From Nocardia sputorum (lineage in GTDB: Bacteria > Actinomycetota > Actinomycetes > Mycobacteriales > Mycobacteriaceae), in the NCBI RefSeq assembly GCF_027924405.1, contig NZ_AP026978.1, positions 1,488,001-1,552,000 of the forward strand: 64,000 nt of DNA, read 5' to 3'. Both the position numbers and the translations under genes were made by a program. Positions 16,772 through 25,921 of the stretch are shown here, one piece after another. Numbering within the stretch: the first letter of the stretch is position 1; every line of letters starts with the position of its first letter. The notes under the pieces are model-generated. The model did no database searches. It saw only the letters and a list, made by a program, of their open reading frames with translations, and was not told where the DNA came from.

Positions 16772-19303
16772 TCAGTCGACCGCGAGCGCCTCCACGATCG
16801 GCAGCCGGGCCGCGCGCAACGCGGGCGGAATCGATCCGAGCAGCGCCAGCGCCAGCGCGACGATTCCGTAGACCAGCAGCATCGGGCTCGGCTGGTAGTC
16901 GACGTCGATGGTCAAGGCGTGCCCGAGGGCGACGGTGCCCAGGAACTGCACCGCCGCGCCGAGCGCCAGACCCAGCAACGCGCCGACGACTCCGATCCCG
17001 GCGGCCTCGGCCAGCACCGACCGCATCAAGAATTTGCGCCCGGTGCCCATGGCGCGCAGCACGCCGAGTTCCCTGCGGCGCTCCAGCACCGAGAGCATCA
17101 ACGTGTTGAGCAACGCGACCGTGGCCACCAGCACCACGATCCAGAGAATGGCGTTGCTCATCGCCATGCCCTGCCGGATGCTCGACGACGCGGCCGTCAC
17201 CGTGTCCGCGCCGGTGTCCACGTTCAGCTCCGGCGGCACCACCTGCCGGATGGCCGCGAACACCGCCGCGCGATCGGCGCCCGGTGCGATGTCGACGGCG
17301 ATGACCGTCTCGCCGGGCCGCTGGTACCAGCTGCGCATCAAATCCAGGTCCATCATCACCACGCCGGCGATGGCGGAGAAGTACGGAATCACCTGCAGCA
17401 CCCGCACGGTACGGGGGCCGGTCGGCGTCGGCAGGGTCAGGTCCGCGCCCGCGTCGACGCCCAGTGCGCGCGCCACGTCACGGGAGATGGCCACCCCCTC
17501 CCCGGCCGACAAGCGGGCGACCGACTCGTCGGTGAGCATGCGCATCCGCGTCTGTCTGGCATCCGGCGGAAACCCTTGCAGCATCACGCGACTGCCGCCC
17601 AGCGTGGCGAAGGCCATCTGCGCCGGGCTGAGATGCGTGACGCCGGGCACCGCCGCGAGCTTGCCGGCCAGATCCGCGGGCAGCAGCGGCCCGGTGGGGA
17701 ACTGCGCCATCGACGCGGGGCTGACGTAGACGTCGTTGCGGGCCAGGTCGGTGAAAGTGACCGTGGCCGAGTCGATCATGTTGCTCGAGGCGCCGCTCAT
17801 GCCCACGGTGGCCCCGACGCCGATCATCACCGTCATCGCCGTCGCCCACACTCGCCGCGGCGAGCGTTCCAGAGTGGTCGCGCCCAGTGCGCCGGGAGCG
17901 CGGAACCAGCGCGCGACCCCCGCCGCGACCCGCACGATCGGGCCGGTGGCGGCGAAACAGAGCAGGATCGCGGCGATGAACGACATCGAGATGGCGGTGA
18001 GCGAGTAGCGGCCGAGATCGCTGCTCGCGATGAACACCGCGGTCACGGCGAGCCCGGCGCCTGCCGCCACGGCCAGCCAGCGCAGCACGGGGCTCGCCGT
18101 ATCGGTCCGGGCGGCCCCGACCGGAGCCAGCGCCTCGATGGGCTGGACCTTGTACACCTGGCGCGCGGCGAGCGCCGCCGCGAGCACGCTGGTGAGCACG
18201 CACGCCACGACCGCGAACGGAATCACGTACCAGGGCACCGCGTATTCGGTGCGGGCCTCCACCGACTGCACGATCGCGGTGGGCAGCGTGCCGATGGCGA
18301 CACTACCCATGAACACGCCCAGCGCCGCGCCGACCGCGCCGCCCAGCACACCGAGCAACGCCGCCTCGGCCAACAAGTCGCGCACCATCGGGCCGCGTTT
18401 GCCGCCGATCGCGCGCAACAGCGACAGCATCGGCCTGCGCTGGGCGATCGCCATGCTCATCGCGTTGTAGATGAGGAACGCCGACACGATCAGCGCCGCG
18501 GCCGACGCCATGGTGGTGGAGTAGCGGACGATCTGGATCGCCCCGCCCGCCTGCGCGGTGCGCAGACTCGGCTCGGCCACCACCGCGCGCCCGTCCACCG
18601 CTTCGGTGAGCGCGGCGCGCACCTGCGCGAGATCGGCGCCCTCGGCGGGAATGATCTGCACGGAATCCAGCCGTCCCGCGCGATCGGTGACCTTCTGCGC
18701 GAGCCCGAGCGGAGCGGCGATGAGGTGACCGCCGTTGAGCTTGCGGGACGTCTCCTCGTCGAGAACACCCGCGACCGTCACCGTCGTGCCGCCCAGTTGG
18801 AACTGTTCGCCCTCGGCCCGGCCGAGCCCCGTGCCGACCAGCACCCCGTTGGGCACCGAGAGCAACTTCCCGGTGAAAGCGCTCATCGGCGTGGTCAATT
18901 CGCTGCCCAGCGCGCCGATGTTCGAATCGGCTCCGATCAGCAGCGCGCGCTCGGCACCGGTGCCGACCTGCACCCGCAGCATCGGGACCGCCACCCCGAC
19001 GCCCGGTGTGGCCGCGATCCGACTCAGCAATTGCTGGTCGAAACCGGCGTCGGTTATGCCGCTGACCTCCAGCTGCGCTTTGCCGCCCAGGCCGCGGGTC
19101 AGCTTGTCCACCGAGCCGGTGACCGAGCCGGAGATGCTCAGCACCGCCACCAGCAGCGACGCCGAGACGCCCATCACGACCAGCGACATCGCGGTGCGTC
19201 CGCGATGGGCGAGCAACTCGCCGATATTGAACAGCCGCAGGCGATCCCACGCGGCGCCGATCCGCCCCCCGCTCCGCTGCCGCCTCCAGGCCTGACCGCT
19301 CAC
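16772..19303 (-). CDS. FtsX/MacB-like ABC transporter permease (double FtsX)
   Basis: An 843-residue permease with an N-terminal membrane helix, a MacB-like periplasmic domain, a first FtsX block of three helices (about residues 265-410), a second helix and periplasmic domain (about 475-700), and a second FtsX block of three helices at the C-terminus. This duplicated layout is that of exporters that move lipids, lipoproteins or peptides from the outer leaflet rather than drugs across the membrane. It works with the ATPase encoded 70 bp upstream. The GTG start sits in one copy of a 36-bp direct repeat, and a 25-codon mini-ORF lies between ATPase and permease. Confidence 0.88.
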   Translation of the reverse strand: MSGQAWRRQRSGGRIGAAWDRLRLFNIGELLAHRGRTAMSLVVMGVSASLLVAVLSISGSVTGSVDKLTRGLGGKAQLEVSGITDAGFDQQLLSRIAATPGVGVAVPMLRVQVGTGAERALLIGADSNIGALGSELTTPMSAFTGKLLSVPNGVLVGTGLGRAEGEQFQLGGTTVTVAGVLDEETSRKLNGGHLIAAPLGLAQKVTDRAGRLDSVQIIPAEGADLAQVRAALTEAVDGRAVVAEPSLRTAQAGGAIQIVRYSTTMASAAALIVSAFLIYNAMSMAIAQRRPMLSLLRAIGGKRGPMVRDLLAEAALLGVLGGAVGAALGVFMGSVAIGTLPTAIVQSVEARTEYAVPWYVIPFAVVACVLTSVLAAALAARQVYKVQPIEALAPVGAARTDTASPVLRWLAVAAGAGLAVTAVFIASSDLGRYSLTAISMSFIAAILLCFAATGPIVRVAAGVARWFRAPGALGATTLERSPRRVWATAMTVMIGVGATVGMSGASSNMIDSATVTFTDLARNDVYVSPASMAQFPTGPLLPADLAGKLAAVPGVTHLSPAQMAFATLGGSRVMLQGFPPDARQTRMRMLTDESVARLSAGEGVAISRDVARALGVDAGADLTLPTPTGPRTVRVLQVIPYFSAIAGVVMMDLDLMRSWYQRPGETVIAVDIAPGADRAAVFAAIRQVVPPELNVDTGADTVTAASSSIRQGMAMSNAILWIVVLVATVALLNTLMLSVLERRRELGVLRAMGTGRKFLMRSVLAEAAGIGVVGALLGLALGAAVQFLGTVALGHALTIDVDYQPSPMLLVYGIVALALALLGSIPPALRAARLPIVEALAVD

Positions 19304-19305
19304 GC
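19270..19305. repeat. 36-bp direct repeat, copy 1 (permease start)
   Basis: Identical over 36 bp to 19344-19379, 74 bp away. This copy contains the GTG start and first codons of the permease gene. See the second copy and the mini-ORF. Confidence 0.9.
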
Positions 19306-19373
19306 TGTGTCCTTTCTCGCGTGAGCGGGGCCTTGCGTGGTCACGCTCCGCTGCCGCCTCCAGGCCTGACCGC

Positions 19374-19377
<4 letters not shown>
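19300..19377 (-). CDS. 25-codon mini-ORF between ABC ATPase and permease
   Basis: Starting from a GTG that overlaps the ATPase stop (GTGA, 19377-19374), this frame runs 25 codons and ends with a TGA that overlaps the permease GTG (19303-19300), again as GTGA. Its first 11 codons duplicate those of the permease because the 36-bp repeat was copied here. An AAAGGA (about 19316-19311) inside it can serve the permease. It may be a translational coupler or only a scar of the duplication; the peptide itself has no recognised function. Confidence 0.4.

Positions 19378-19379
<2 letters not shown>
19344..19379. repeat. 36-bp direct repeat, copy 2 (ATPase stop)
   Basis: Second copy of the 36-bp repeat. 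It overlaps the stop codon of the ATPase gene and starts the 25-codon mini-ORF. Before the duplication the ATPase stop and permease start probably overlapped directly as GTGA. Confidence 0.9.
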
Positions 19380-20081
<702 letters not shown>

Positions 20082-20134
20082 CGTCGTCCCCCGCTCCGTA
20101 CGGTCGATCAAATCTCTTCGTTCCTCGTCGCGCG

Positions 20135-20443
20135 TTACCGCGCCATGGCCTCCGACGCGAGTTTGCGGCGACGATACTGTGCGTCGAGCACCGCGCGCAG
20201 CACCGGCTGCTCGGCCGCCAGCTCGAGATATGCCTCCATCGCCGTCAGCCCCTGGTCGAGTTTCGCGGCGAAATGCAGGTCCCACCGGTAGCGCAGCGTG
20301 AGCAGAAGTCCGTCCGCGCCGCCGAACAGCCGATCCAGCTCGGAGAACCCCTCGAACAGGTCGGGATCGGCCGGGTCGAGCGCCGCGCGGGTGAGCACGG
20401 CGTGCACGATGTCGGTTCGAGCGTGTTGATCCGTCCAGGACAT
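20135..20443 (-). CDS. conserved hypothetical protein upstream of ABC exporter
   Basis: A 102-residue, mostly helical, acidic protein (MSWTDQHARTDIVHAVLTRA, then LFGGADGLLLTLRYRW and AYLELAAEQPVLRAVL) with no membrane helix or signal peptide and no family I recognise. The ATG at 20443 follows GGAAGGCGAGGG. It is the first gene of the minus-strand unit that continues with the ABC ATPase and permease, and is divergent from a histidine kinase gene, so a role in controlling the exporter is possible but only inferred. Confidence 0.6.
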   Translation of the reverse strand: MSWTDQHARTDIVHAVLTRAALDPADPDLFEGFSELDRLFGGADGLLLTLRYRWDLHFAAKLDQGLTAMEAYLELAAEQPVLRAVLDAQYRRRKLASEAMAR

Positions 20444-20601
20444 GGCCCTCGCCTTCCTCTGTGAACTACCGCCAACGCTACGGACGCGACCGTCTTGTTG
20501 TCGTCGTGCCAGGGACCCGAATGCGTCTCCGCCCACGGTAGGAGCGGCGGCCCGCTCGCGGGACGATGTACCGGCCCGGATACGGCGGCTAGCCTTACAG
20601 A

Positions 20602-21912
20602 ATGGGTTCGACCGGCGTATCCGAAGCACCGCCCGGTACGCCGCGCGACGGCCGCGTGCGGGCCTCGATGCGGCGCGTTCGCGAACGGTGCGCCGAGTTC
20701 GCGCGCGATCCGGTCGCGTCCTTCCGGCGCAGCGTCGAGGAGCTGCCCTACGACTATCCGCCGTCGGTCATCGTCAGCGTCGATGTCGCGGTCCTCGCCG
20801 TGGCGGTCGCGGCCGCCGTGCAGCGGCACAGCTACTTCCCGACCCTGCTTCCGGTGATCGCGGTCCTGCTGACCTGCGCCTTCGGGCCGTTGCACGCGTT
20901 GCTCGGCGTGCTGCCGCGCCCGCTGCTGCTCGGCGTGCTCGCCATGGCGGCCGAGGCGCTGTTCCTCGCCCAGCCGGTCGCCGCCGATTTCGCGCCGTTC
21001 GTGCTGGTGGCCGCCGCGGGGGAGATCGCGGCGATCGCGCCGAAACGGGTGAGCATCCCGGTGACGGTCGCGATGATGCTGCAGCTGGTCGCCTTCGACG
21101 CGATCGGCCACGTGCCCGAGGGGCTGCCCACCTATCTGGTCGGGATCGCGTTCGGCTGGATGGCCGGGCTGATGTTGCAATATCAGCGTCGCTTCCTCTA
21201 CCAGGAACGCGGATACCAGGACATTCGCGCGGCGCAGGCCGCCGACGAGGAGCGCCACCGGATCGCCAGGGAGGTGCACGACGTGATCGCGCACTCGCTG
21301 AGCGTCACCCTGTTGCACCTCACCGCCGCCCGGCACGCGCTGGAGACCGACCGCGACGTGGAGGAGGCCGTGGAAGCGCTGACCGACGCCGAGCGGCTGG
21401 GCAGGCAGGCGATGGCCGACATCCGCCGCACGGTCGGCCTGCTCGACGCGCGACCCTGGAAGCAGGTCCCGGAACCGGGCGTGGAGGACATCGAGGACTT
21501 GGTCGGCGATTTCGTGCGAGCCGGCCTGGACGTGCGCTACGACCGCGAGGGCGATCTCGGCGCGGTGTCACCGGCGGTCGGGCTCGCGCTGTACCGGATC
21601 GGCCAGGAGTCGCTGGCGAACGTCGTCAAGCACGCGTACGGGGCGTCGGCCAGGGTCCGGCTCGCGGTGGACGCGACGGTGGTCACCCTCACGGTGGACA
21701 ACACCGTGCCCGCCGGGCTGCCGGCCCAGCGCGGCGCCGGCATGGGGTTGTCCGGCATGCGCCAGCGCGCCGAACTGCTCGGCGGACGGATGACCGCGGG
21801 TCCGTCCGGCCGCGGCTGGTCGGTGCGGGCGGGCATTCCGCTCGCGCCGGGGCGCGGCGGATTCTCGTGCTCGGTGCTACCGGGCGCCACCACCGGACGA
21901 GAGGGTTCTTGA
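20602..21912 (+). CDS. NarL-type sensor histidine kinase (second system)
   Basis: A 436-residue kinase. A cytoplasmic N-terminus of about 55 residues is followed by four or five membrane helices (about 55-185). The dimerisation helix has the phospho-accepting His226 in AREVHDVIAHSLS; the ATPase domain includes ANVVKHAYGASA (N box) and GAGMGLSGMRQRAEL (G box). The -10 hexamer TAGCCT (20590-20595) is six bases before the ATG, indicating a leaderless transcript. Its stop abuts the GTG of the response regulator. Divergent from the ABC exporter unit, which is a candidate target. Confidence 0.9.
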   Translation: MGSTGVSEAPPGTPRDGRVRASMRRVRERCAEFARDPVASFRRSVEELPYDYPPSVIVSVDVAVLAVAVAAAVQRHSYFPTLLPVIAVLLTCAFGPLHALLGVLPRPLLLGVLAMAAEALFLAQPVAADFAPFVLVAAAGEIAAIAPKRVSIPVTVAMMLQLVAFDAIGHVPEGLPTYLVGIAFGWMAGLMLQYQRRFLYQERGYQDIRAAQAADEERHRIAREVHDVIAHSLSVTLLHLTAARHALETDRDVEEAVEALTDAERLGRQAMADIRRTVGLLDARPWKQVPEPGVEDIEDLVGDFVRAGLDVRYDREGDLGAVSPAVGLALYRIGQESLANVVKHAYGASARVRLAVDATVVTLTVDNTVPAGLPAQRGAGMGLSGMRQRAELLGGRMTAGPSGRGWSVRAGIPLAPGRGGFSCSVLPGATTGREGS

Positions 21913-22608
21913 GTGAGCGTGACCTCGCCCGCGAGCGGTGACGACGCCGTCTCCGTGCTGGTGGTGGACGACCAGGAGCTGGTGCGCGGCGGTCTGCGGC
22001 GCATCCTGCGCCGACGGGACGGATTCGTGGTCGCCGAGTGCGCCGACGGCGACGAAGTCCCCGCCGCCGTCGCGCAGGCGCGCCCCGACGTGGTGCTGAT
22101 GGACCTGCGGATGAAACGGGTCGGCGGCATCGATGCGACCAGGACGCTGCGGACGCGCGACGGCGCTCCGCCGGTTCTGGTGCTCACCACCTTCGACGAC
22201 GACCAGTTGCTGTCCGGGGCGCTGCGCGCGGGCGCGGCCGGATTCATCCTCAAGGACTCGCCCGCCGAGGACCTCATCCGCGCGGTGCGGACGGTCGCGG
22301 GCGGCGGAGCCTGGCTCGACCCGGCGGTGACCGGCCGCGTCCTGTCGGCCTACCGCACGGTGCGTCCGGTGCGCACCCCCACCGACGCGCGCCTGTCCGA
22401 GTTGACCGCACGCGAGTACGAGGTGCTCGTACTGATCGGTCGCGGCCGGGTGAACGCGGAGATCGCTCGTGAACTCGGCATCTCGGAGGTGACCGTGAAA
22501 AGTCATGTGGGACATATCTTCGGGAAGCTCGAGCTGCGGGATCGGGCCGCGGCCATCGTGTTCGCGTTTGACCACGGGGTGGTGACACCCGGAGAATCCA
22601 CTCTGTGA
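21913..22608 (+). CDS. NarL/LuxR-type response regulator (second system)
   Basis: A 231-residue regulator with receiver (VVDDQ acidic pocket, Asp64 in VVLMDLRMKRV, Thr in VLTTFDD, Lys in FILKDSP) and LuxR helix-turn-helix (LTAREYEVLVLIGRGRVNAE, then TVKSHVGHIFGKL). It begins directly after the kinase stop, so the two are coupled. A Ser/Thr kinase follows 71 bp downstream. Confidence 0.92.
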   Translation: MSVTSPASGDDAVSVLVVDDQELVRGGLRRILRRRDGFVVAECADGDEVPAAVAQARPDVVLMDLRMKRVGGIDATRTLRTRDGAPPVLVLTTFDDDQLLSGALRAGAAGFILKDSPAEDLIRAVRTVAGGGAWLDPAVTGRVLSAYRTVRPVRTPTDARLSELTAREYEVLVLIGRGRVNAEIARELGISEVTVKSHVGHIFGKLELRDRAAAIVFAFDHGVVTPGESTL

Positions 22609-22679
22609 CGGGCAGGCTCCGGTCGCGGACCGCGTGATCCCGGTGTGCGATCCCTGCCCGGGATGCGGAGGGATGACGG

Positions 22680-24824
22680 GTGCAGGAACCTGGGCCGAGA
22701 ACCGGCACGCGGTTCGGGCCGTACGAACTGCGATCGTTGCTGGGCAAGGGTGGGATGGGGGAGGTCTACGAGGCCTACGACACGGTCAAGGACCGGGTGG
22801 TCGCGGTCAAGCTGCTCTCCGAAGAACTCGCCAAAGACCCGATGTACCAGCTGCGTTTCCGTCGCGAATCGCAGGCTGCGGCGCGGCTGGCCGAACCGCA
22901 CGTCATCCCGATCCACGACTGGGGCGTGATCGATGGGGTGCTGTTCATCGACATGCGGCTGGTGCGGGGCGTCGACCTGCGCACCTTGTTGCGCGGTCAG
23001 GGACCGCTGAGTCCCGCCCGCGCCGTCGGCATCATCGAGCAGATCGCCTCGGCCCTGGACGCCGCGCACGCGAGCAATCTGGTGCACCGCGACGTGAAGC
23101 CGGCGAACATCCTCGTCACCGACGCGGATTTCGCGTATCTCGTCGATTTCGGCATCGCGCACACCGAGGGCGACAGCGCGGTGACCTTGGTCGGCATGGC
23201 CGTCGGTTCCTACATCTACATGGCTCCCGAGCGTTTCGATGTCGGGCCGGTGACCGGCCGTGCCGATGTCTATTCGCTGGCCTGCGTGCTGCACGAATGC
23301 CTGACCGGAGCGACGCCGTTCCCCTCGGCCAGCATGAACGTGCTGATCAAGGCGCACATGTCCGATCCGCCGCCGCGGCCGAGCACGCAGGCCGCCGGTA
23401 TCCCGGTCGCGTTGGACGAGGTGGTGAACCGCGGTATGGCCAAGGATCCGGCCGACCGCTTCCCTACCGCGACCGCGCTGGCCAGGGCCGCTCGCGCCGC
23501 CCTCGCCGCGGCGCCGGCCACCGGGCCCACGCTCGTGGTGCGCGCACCCGACCGGTCCCCGCGCACCGGTGAGCCCGCGGGTGCGGCGGTCGCGCCGGAG
23601 TCGACGGGAGAGCTGTCGCTGCCCGCGGTGATCCATCCGAGCGCGCCGACGGTGGTCCGGCCGACGGAGTTCCAGTTCACGCCGCTCCCGCCGGCGGACG
23701 CGGGGCCGCGTGCGCCGCACACGCCGGAGGTGGAGTTACCTCCGATACGCCCCTTCCCGGACGCGCACTTGTATCCGGAAACCCAGGCGTATCTGGAGAC
23801 CGCGGGATACTCGCAGGGGCCGGAGTATCCGGCCCCGCCGACGCAGGCGTATCCGCAGGGTTACGCCGCACCCGGCCCCTTCGATTCCGCGCAGGGGTAC
23901 GCGGGACAGCCGGACGCCTTCGGGCAGGCGGATCCCGCCGCCACGCAGAAGTACGCGGAACCGACCACGGTTCAGGCGTACTCCGACATGCCGCGGGCTT
24001 ATTCGGAAGCGCCGGGTTATGCCGAGCCGCATCCGGGAGTCGAGAACTACACGGAGGTCCCGCACTCTCCGGATCGACGGCTATCCGAATCGGTTACACG
24101 GCAAGCCACCCCCGACTACCTTCCCGCGCCGGACTCGGCTCCCACCCAGTTCCTGACGCCGGCCGGACCGGGCGATCACGCCGCACGCACCGACTATCCG
24201 CCGCACGGTGACTACCCGGCGCGCACCGGCCGTCCACTGGGCCGCGAGGAGCCCGAGTACGGCTACGACGATTACGGCGATTACGACGAGGCCGCGTACG
24301 ACGCGTCGCGCCCGGGGCGCTCGATCGCGCTACCCATCATGGTGGCCGTTTTCGCGATCGTCGCGCTGACCGTCGGTGGCGCGATCGCGTGGCAATCGTT
24401 CGGCTCCGGCGGCGTCGAGACGACCTCTTCCTCCGCCGACCGCGGCGAGGCGCCCGCCGCGACCACGCGGCCAAGCGCCCAAGCGCCGAGCCGCACCGCT
24501 GCTTCGCCGACCACGTCCAGCTCAGCGAAGCAGACTCCCGTCACGCTGCCCCCCGGCGCGAAGCCGTGCGGCCAGGGCCATGCCTCCTCCGGGACGTTCA
24601 CCCAGTCGGCGACCGGCACCGCCGTGACGAGCTGCGCGTTCGCCGAAGAGGTGCGCCAGGCCTATGCCGCACTCGGTTCGGCGCAGAACGCCACCCGCGA
24701 CGCACCGCGCACGGTGGTCGCGACGAGCCCGGTCACCGGCCGCGCGTACACCATGAATTGTCAGCCCGACGGGCCGCTCGTCACCTGCAGCGGCGGCGAG
24801 AACGCGGTCGTGTACGTCTACTGA
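22680..24824 (+). CDS. membrane Ser/Thr protein kinase with long Pro/Tyr-rich linker
   Basis: A 714-residue PknB-like kinase. The catalytic domain (about 1-275) has GKGGMGEVY, the Lys in VVAVKLL, HRDVKPANIL, DFG in YLVDFGIAH and APER in place of the more common SPEQ. A linker of about 270 residues (275-540), rich in Pro, Tyr, Ala and Glu with repeated Tyr-Pro and Tyr-Ala-Glu units, precedes one membrane helix (about 545-567, ALPIMVAVFAIVALTVGGAIA) and a Thr/Ser-rich extracellular part with a C-terminal domain of about 100 residues containing four cysteines. No PASTA repeats. The GTG start follows GGAGGG. Confidence 0.88.
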   Translation: MQEPGPRTGTRFGPYELRSLLGKGGMGEVYEAYDTVKDRVVAVKLLSEELAKDPMYQLRFRRESQAAARLAEPHVIPIHDWGVIDGVLFIDMRLVRGVDLRTLLRGQGPLSPARAVGIIEQIASALDAAHASNLVHRDVKPANILVTDADFAYLVDFGIAHTEGDSAVTLVGMAVGSYIYMAPERFDVGPVTGRADVYSLACVLHECLTGATPFPSASMNVLIKAHMSDPPPRPSTQAAGIPVALDEVVNRGMAKDPADRFPTATALARAARAALAAAPATGPTLVVRAPDRSPRTGEPAGAAVAPESTGELSLPAVIHPSAPTVVRPTEFQFTPLPPADAGPRAPHTPEVELPPIRPFPDAHLYPETQAYLETAGYSQGPEYPAPPTQAYPQGYAAPGPFDSAQGYAGQPDAFGQADPAATQKYAEPTTVQAYSDMPRAYSEAPGYAEPHPGVENYTEVPHSPDRRLSESVTRQATPDYLPAPDSAPTQFLTPAGPGDHAARTDYPPHGDYPARTGRPLGREEPEYGYDDYGDYDEAAYDASRPGRSIALPIMVAVFAIVALTVGGAIAWQSFGSGGVETTSSSADRGEAPAATTRPSAQAPSRTAASPTTSSSAKQTPVTLPPGAKPCGQGHASSGTFTQSATGTAVTSCAFAEEVRQAYAALGSAQNATRDAPRTVVATSPVTGRAYTMNCQPDGPLVTCSGGENAVVYVY

Positions 24825-24830
24825 CGGGTT

Positions 24831-24855
24831 CGGCGGCGCGGCTTCGTCGCCGCCG
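24831..24855. terminator. terminator-like hairpin between kinase and rhodanese genes
   Basis: An 8-bp inverted repeat, CGGCGGCG (24831-24838) and CGCCGCCG (24848-24855), occupies the 37-bp gap between two convergent genes. No U-tract. Its position supports a bidirectional terminator. Confidence 0.5.
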
Positions 24856-24861
24856 GGCCGG

Positions 24862-25260
24862 CTAGGGCACGGCCGGGGTTCCGCCCGGCGCCACCGGCAA
24901 GCCCGCCGCCTTCCACGCCCGGAACCCGCCGACCAGATCGGTCACCCGGCGCAGCCCGAGCCGCAGCCCGTCGGCGGCCGCGAGACTGGAGGCGTAGCCC
25001 TCGTTGCAGACGAGCACCACCGGCGTGTCGGGGGTGATGCCCGGCAACCGGTGTTCGCCGTTCGGATCCAGTCGCCACTCCAGGACGATCCGTTCGACCA
25101 CGACCGCACCCGGTATCTCGCCCTCGGCGCTCCGGTTCGCGTGGGGCCGGATATCCACGATCAGCCCTCCCTGGGACTGCAACGCGGCCGCCTGTTCCGG
25201 CGCCACCCGCTCCAGCTGCGCCCTGGCCTGCGCGACCATGTCCTCGGCGCCTGTACTCAT
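24862..25260 (-). CDS. rhodanese-domain protein
   Basis: A 132-residue single rhodanese domain. The core blocks are LIVDIRPHANRSAEGEIPGA (the 'D-x-R-x-x-x-x-x-x-x-G-x-I-x-G' region) and the active-site loop VVLVCNEGYASSLAA with catalytic Cys, then GFRAWKAAGLP at the C-terminus. Rhodaneses transfer sulfane sulfur. Its ATG overlaps the stop of the cysteine dioxygenase gene (ATGA), so the two are co-translated; this pairing suggests handling of sulfur from cysteine oxidation. Confidence 0.88.
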   Translation of the reverse strand: MSTGAEDMVAQARAQLERVAPEQAAALQSQGGLIVDIRPHANRSAEGEIPGAVVVERIVLEWRLDPNGEHRLPGITPDTPVVLVCNEGYASSLAAADGLRLGLRRVTDLVGGFRAWKAAGLPVAPGGTPAVP

Positions 25261-25805
25261 CGTGCACTCACTCCGCTCGCCGACGAACCTGCGAAGTCAG
25301 TCAGCGTACGGTATTCCCGGACCGGCCGCAGCGGGGGAGAGTACGCGTGCACGGACGCGGCGGGCAACGACTTGTCATTGCGCAACTGGTGCGCACGATC
25401 GGGGCCGAATCCGATCGTGTCGCCGGCCCGCCGTTCCGCCTTCCGCACCGTCCCGCCGGGATGCACGTATTCCTCGCTGAGTTCGCCCACGGTCATGGTG
25501 AACGCGCCGGACGCGCCGCCGTGGTCGTGCGGTGCGGTGCCCTGCCCCGGCGCCCAGGACAGCAGCCACAGCTCGACGCCCATGGTCAGAGCCAAGCGCT
25601 TCCACCAGCGCCGCTCGGCGTCGAAGCGCACGATGTCCAGCAGCGGCGTCGCCAGCTCCGCGGCCACCAGGCTGGTCAGCCGGTGTAGTTGCGAAGCCGA
25701 CCACAGTGCCCGCTCCGGGTGGATGGCGTCTCGAATCAGCGGCACGTCGATGTCGGGATGGATATCGCTCGCGTGCTCGAGGTTCACCGGAAGGGAAGTG
25801 GTCAC
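25257..25805 (-). CDS. cysteine dioxygenase family protein (cupin)
   Basis: A 182-residue cupin. The iron-binding motif appears as GQGTAPHDHGGASGAFTMTV, with His-x-His about residue 95, and a third His candidate in DRAHQLRN. These match bacterial cysteine dioxygenases, which oxidise cysteine to cysteine sulfinate. The GTG at 25805 has AGGAG five bases upstream and begins right before the domain; longer in-frame sequence runs antisense-shadow style through the P450 gene and is not coding. It is coupled to rhodanese downstream and lies 116 bp from the P450 gene on the same strand. Confidence 0.85.
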   Translation of the reverse strand: MTTSLPVNLEHASDIHPDIDVPLIRDAIHPERALWSASQLHRLTSLVAAELATPLLDIVRFDAERRWWKRLALTMGVELWLLSWAPGQGTAPHDHGGASGAFTMTVGELSEEYVHPGGTVRKAERRAGDTIGFGPDRAHQLRNDKSLPAASVHAYSPPLRPVREYRTLTDFAGSSASGVSAR

Positions 25806-25921
25806 ATGTGCTCCTGACGGTCGGTCGGATGAGCGCTCGCGGCTGCGCCGCGTGGATCCTCCTCCATCGGAAGCTGATTGCCACCAATCCCGATCAGCGC
25901 GAATAAAATTCGATCGCTCGC

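Noticed and set aside
16919..19324. 801-codon plus-strand frame opposite the ABC permease
   Set aside because: Composition is Arg/His/Gln-rich with no membrane segments or motifs; the minus-strand permease is clearly the real gene.
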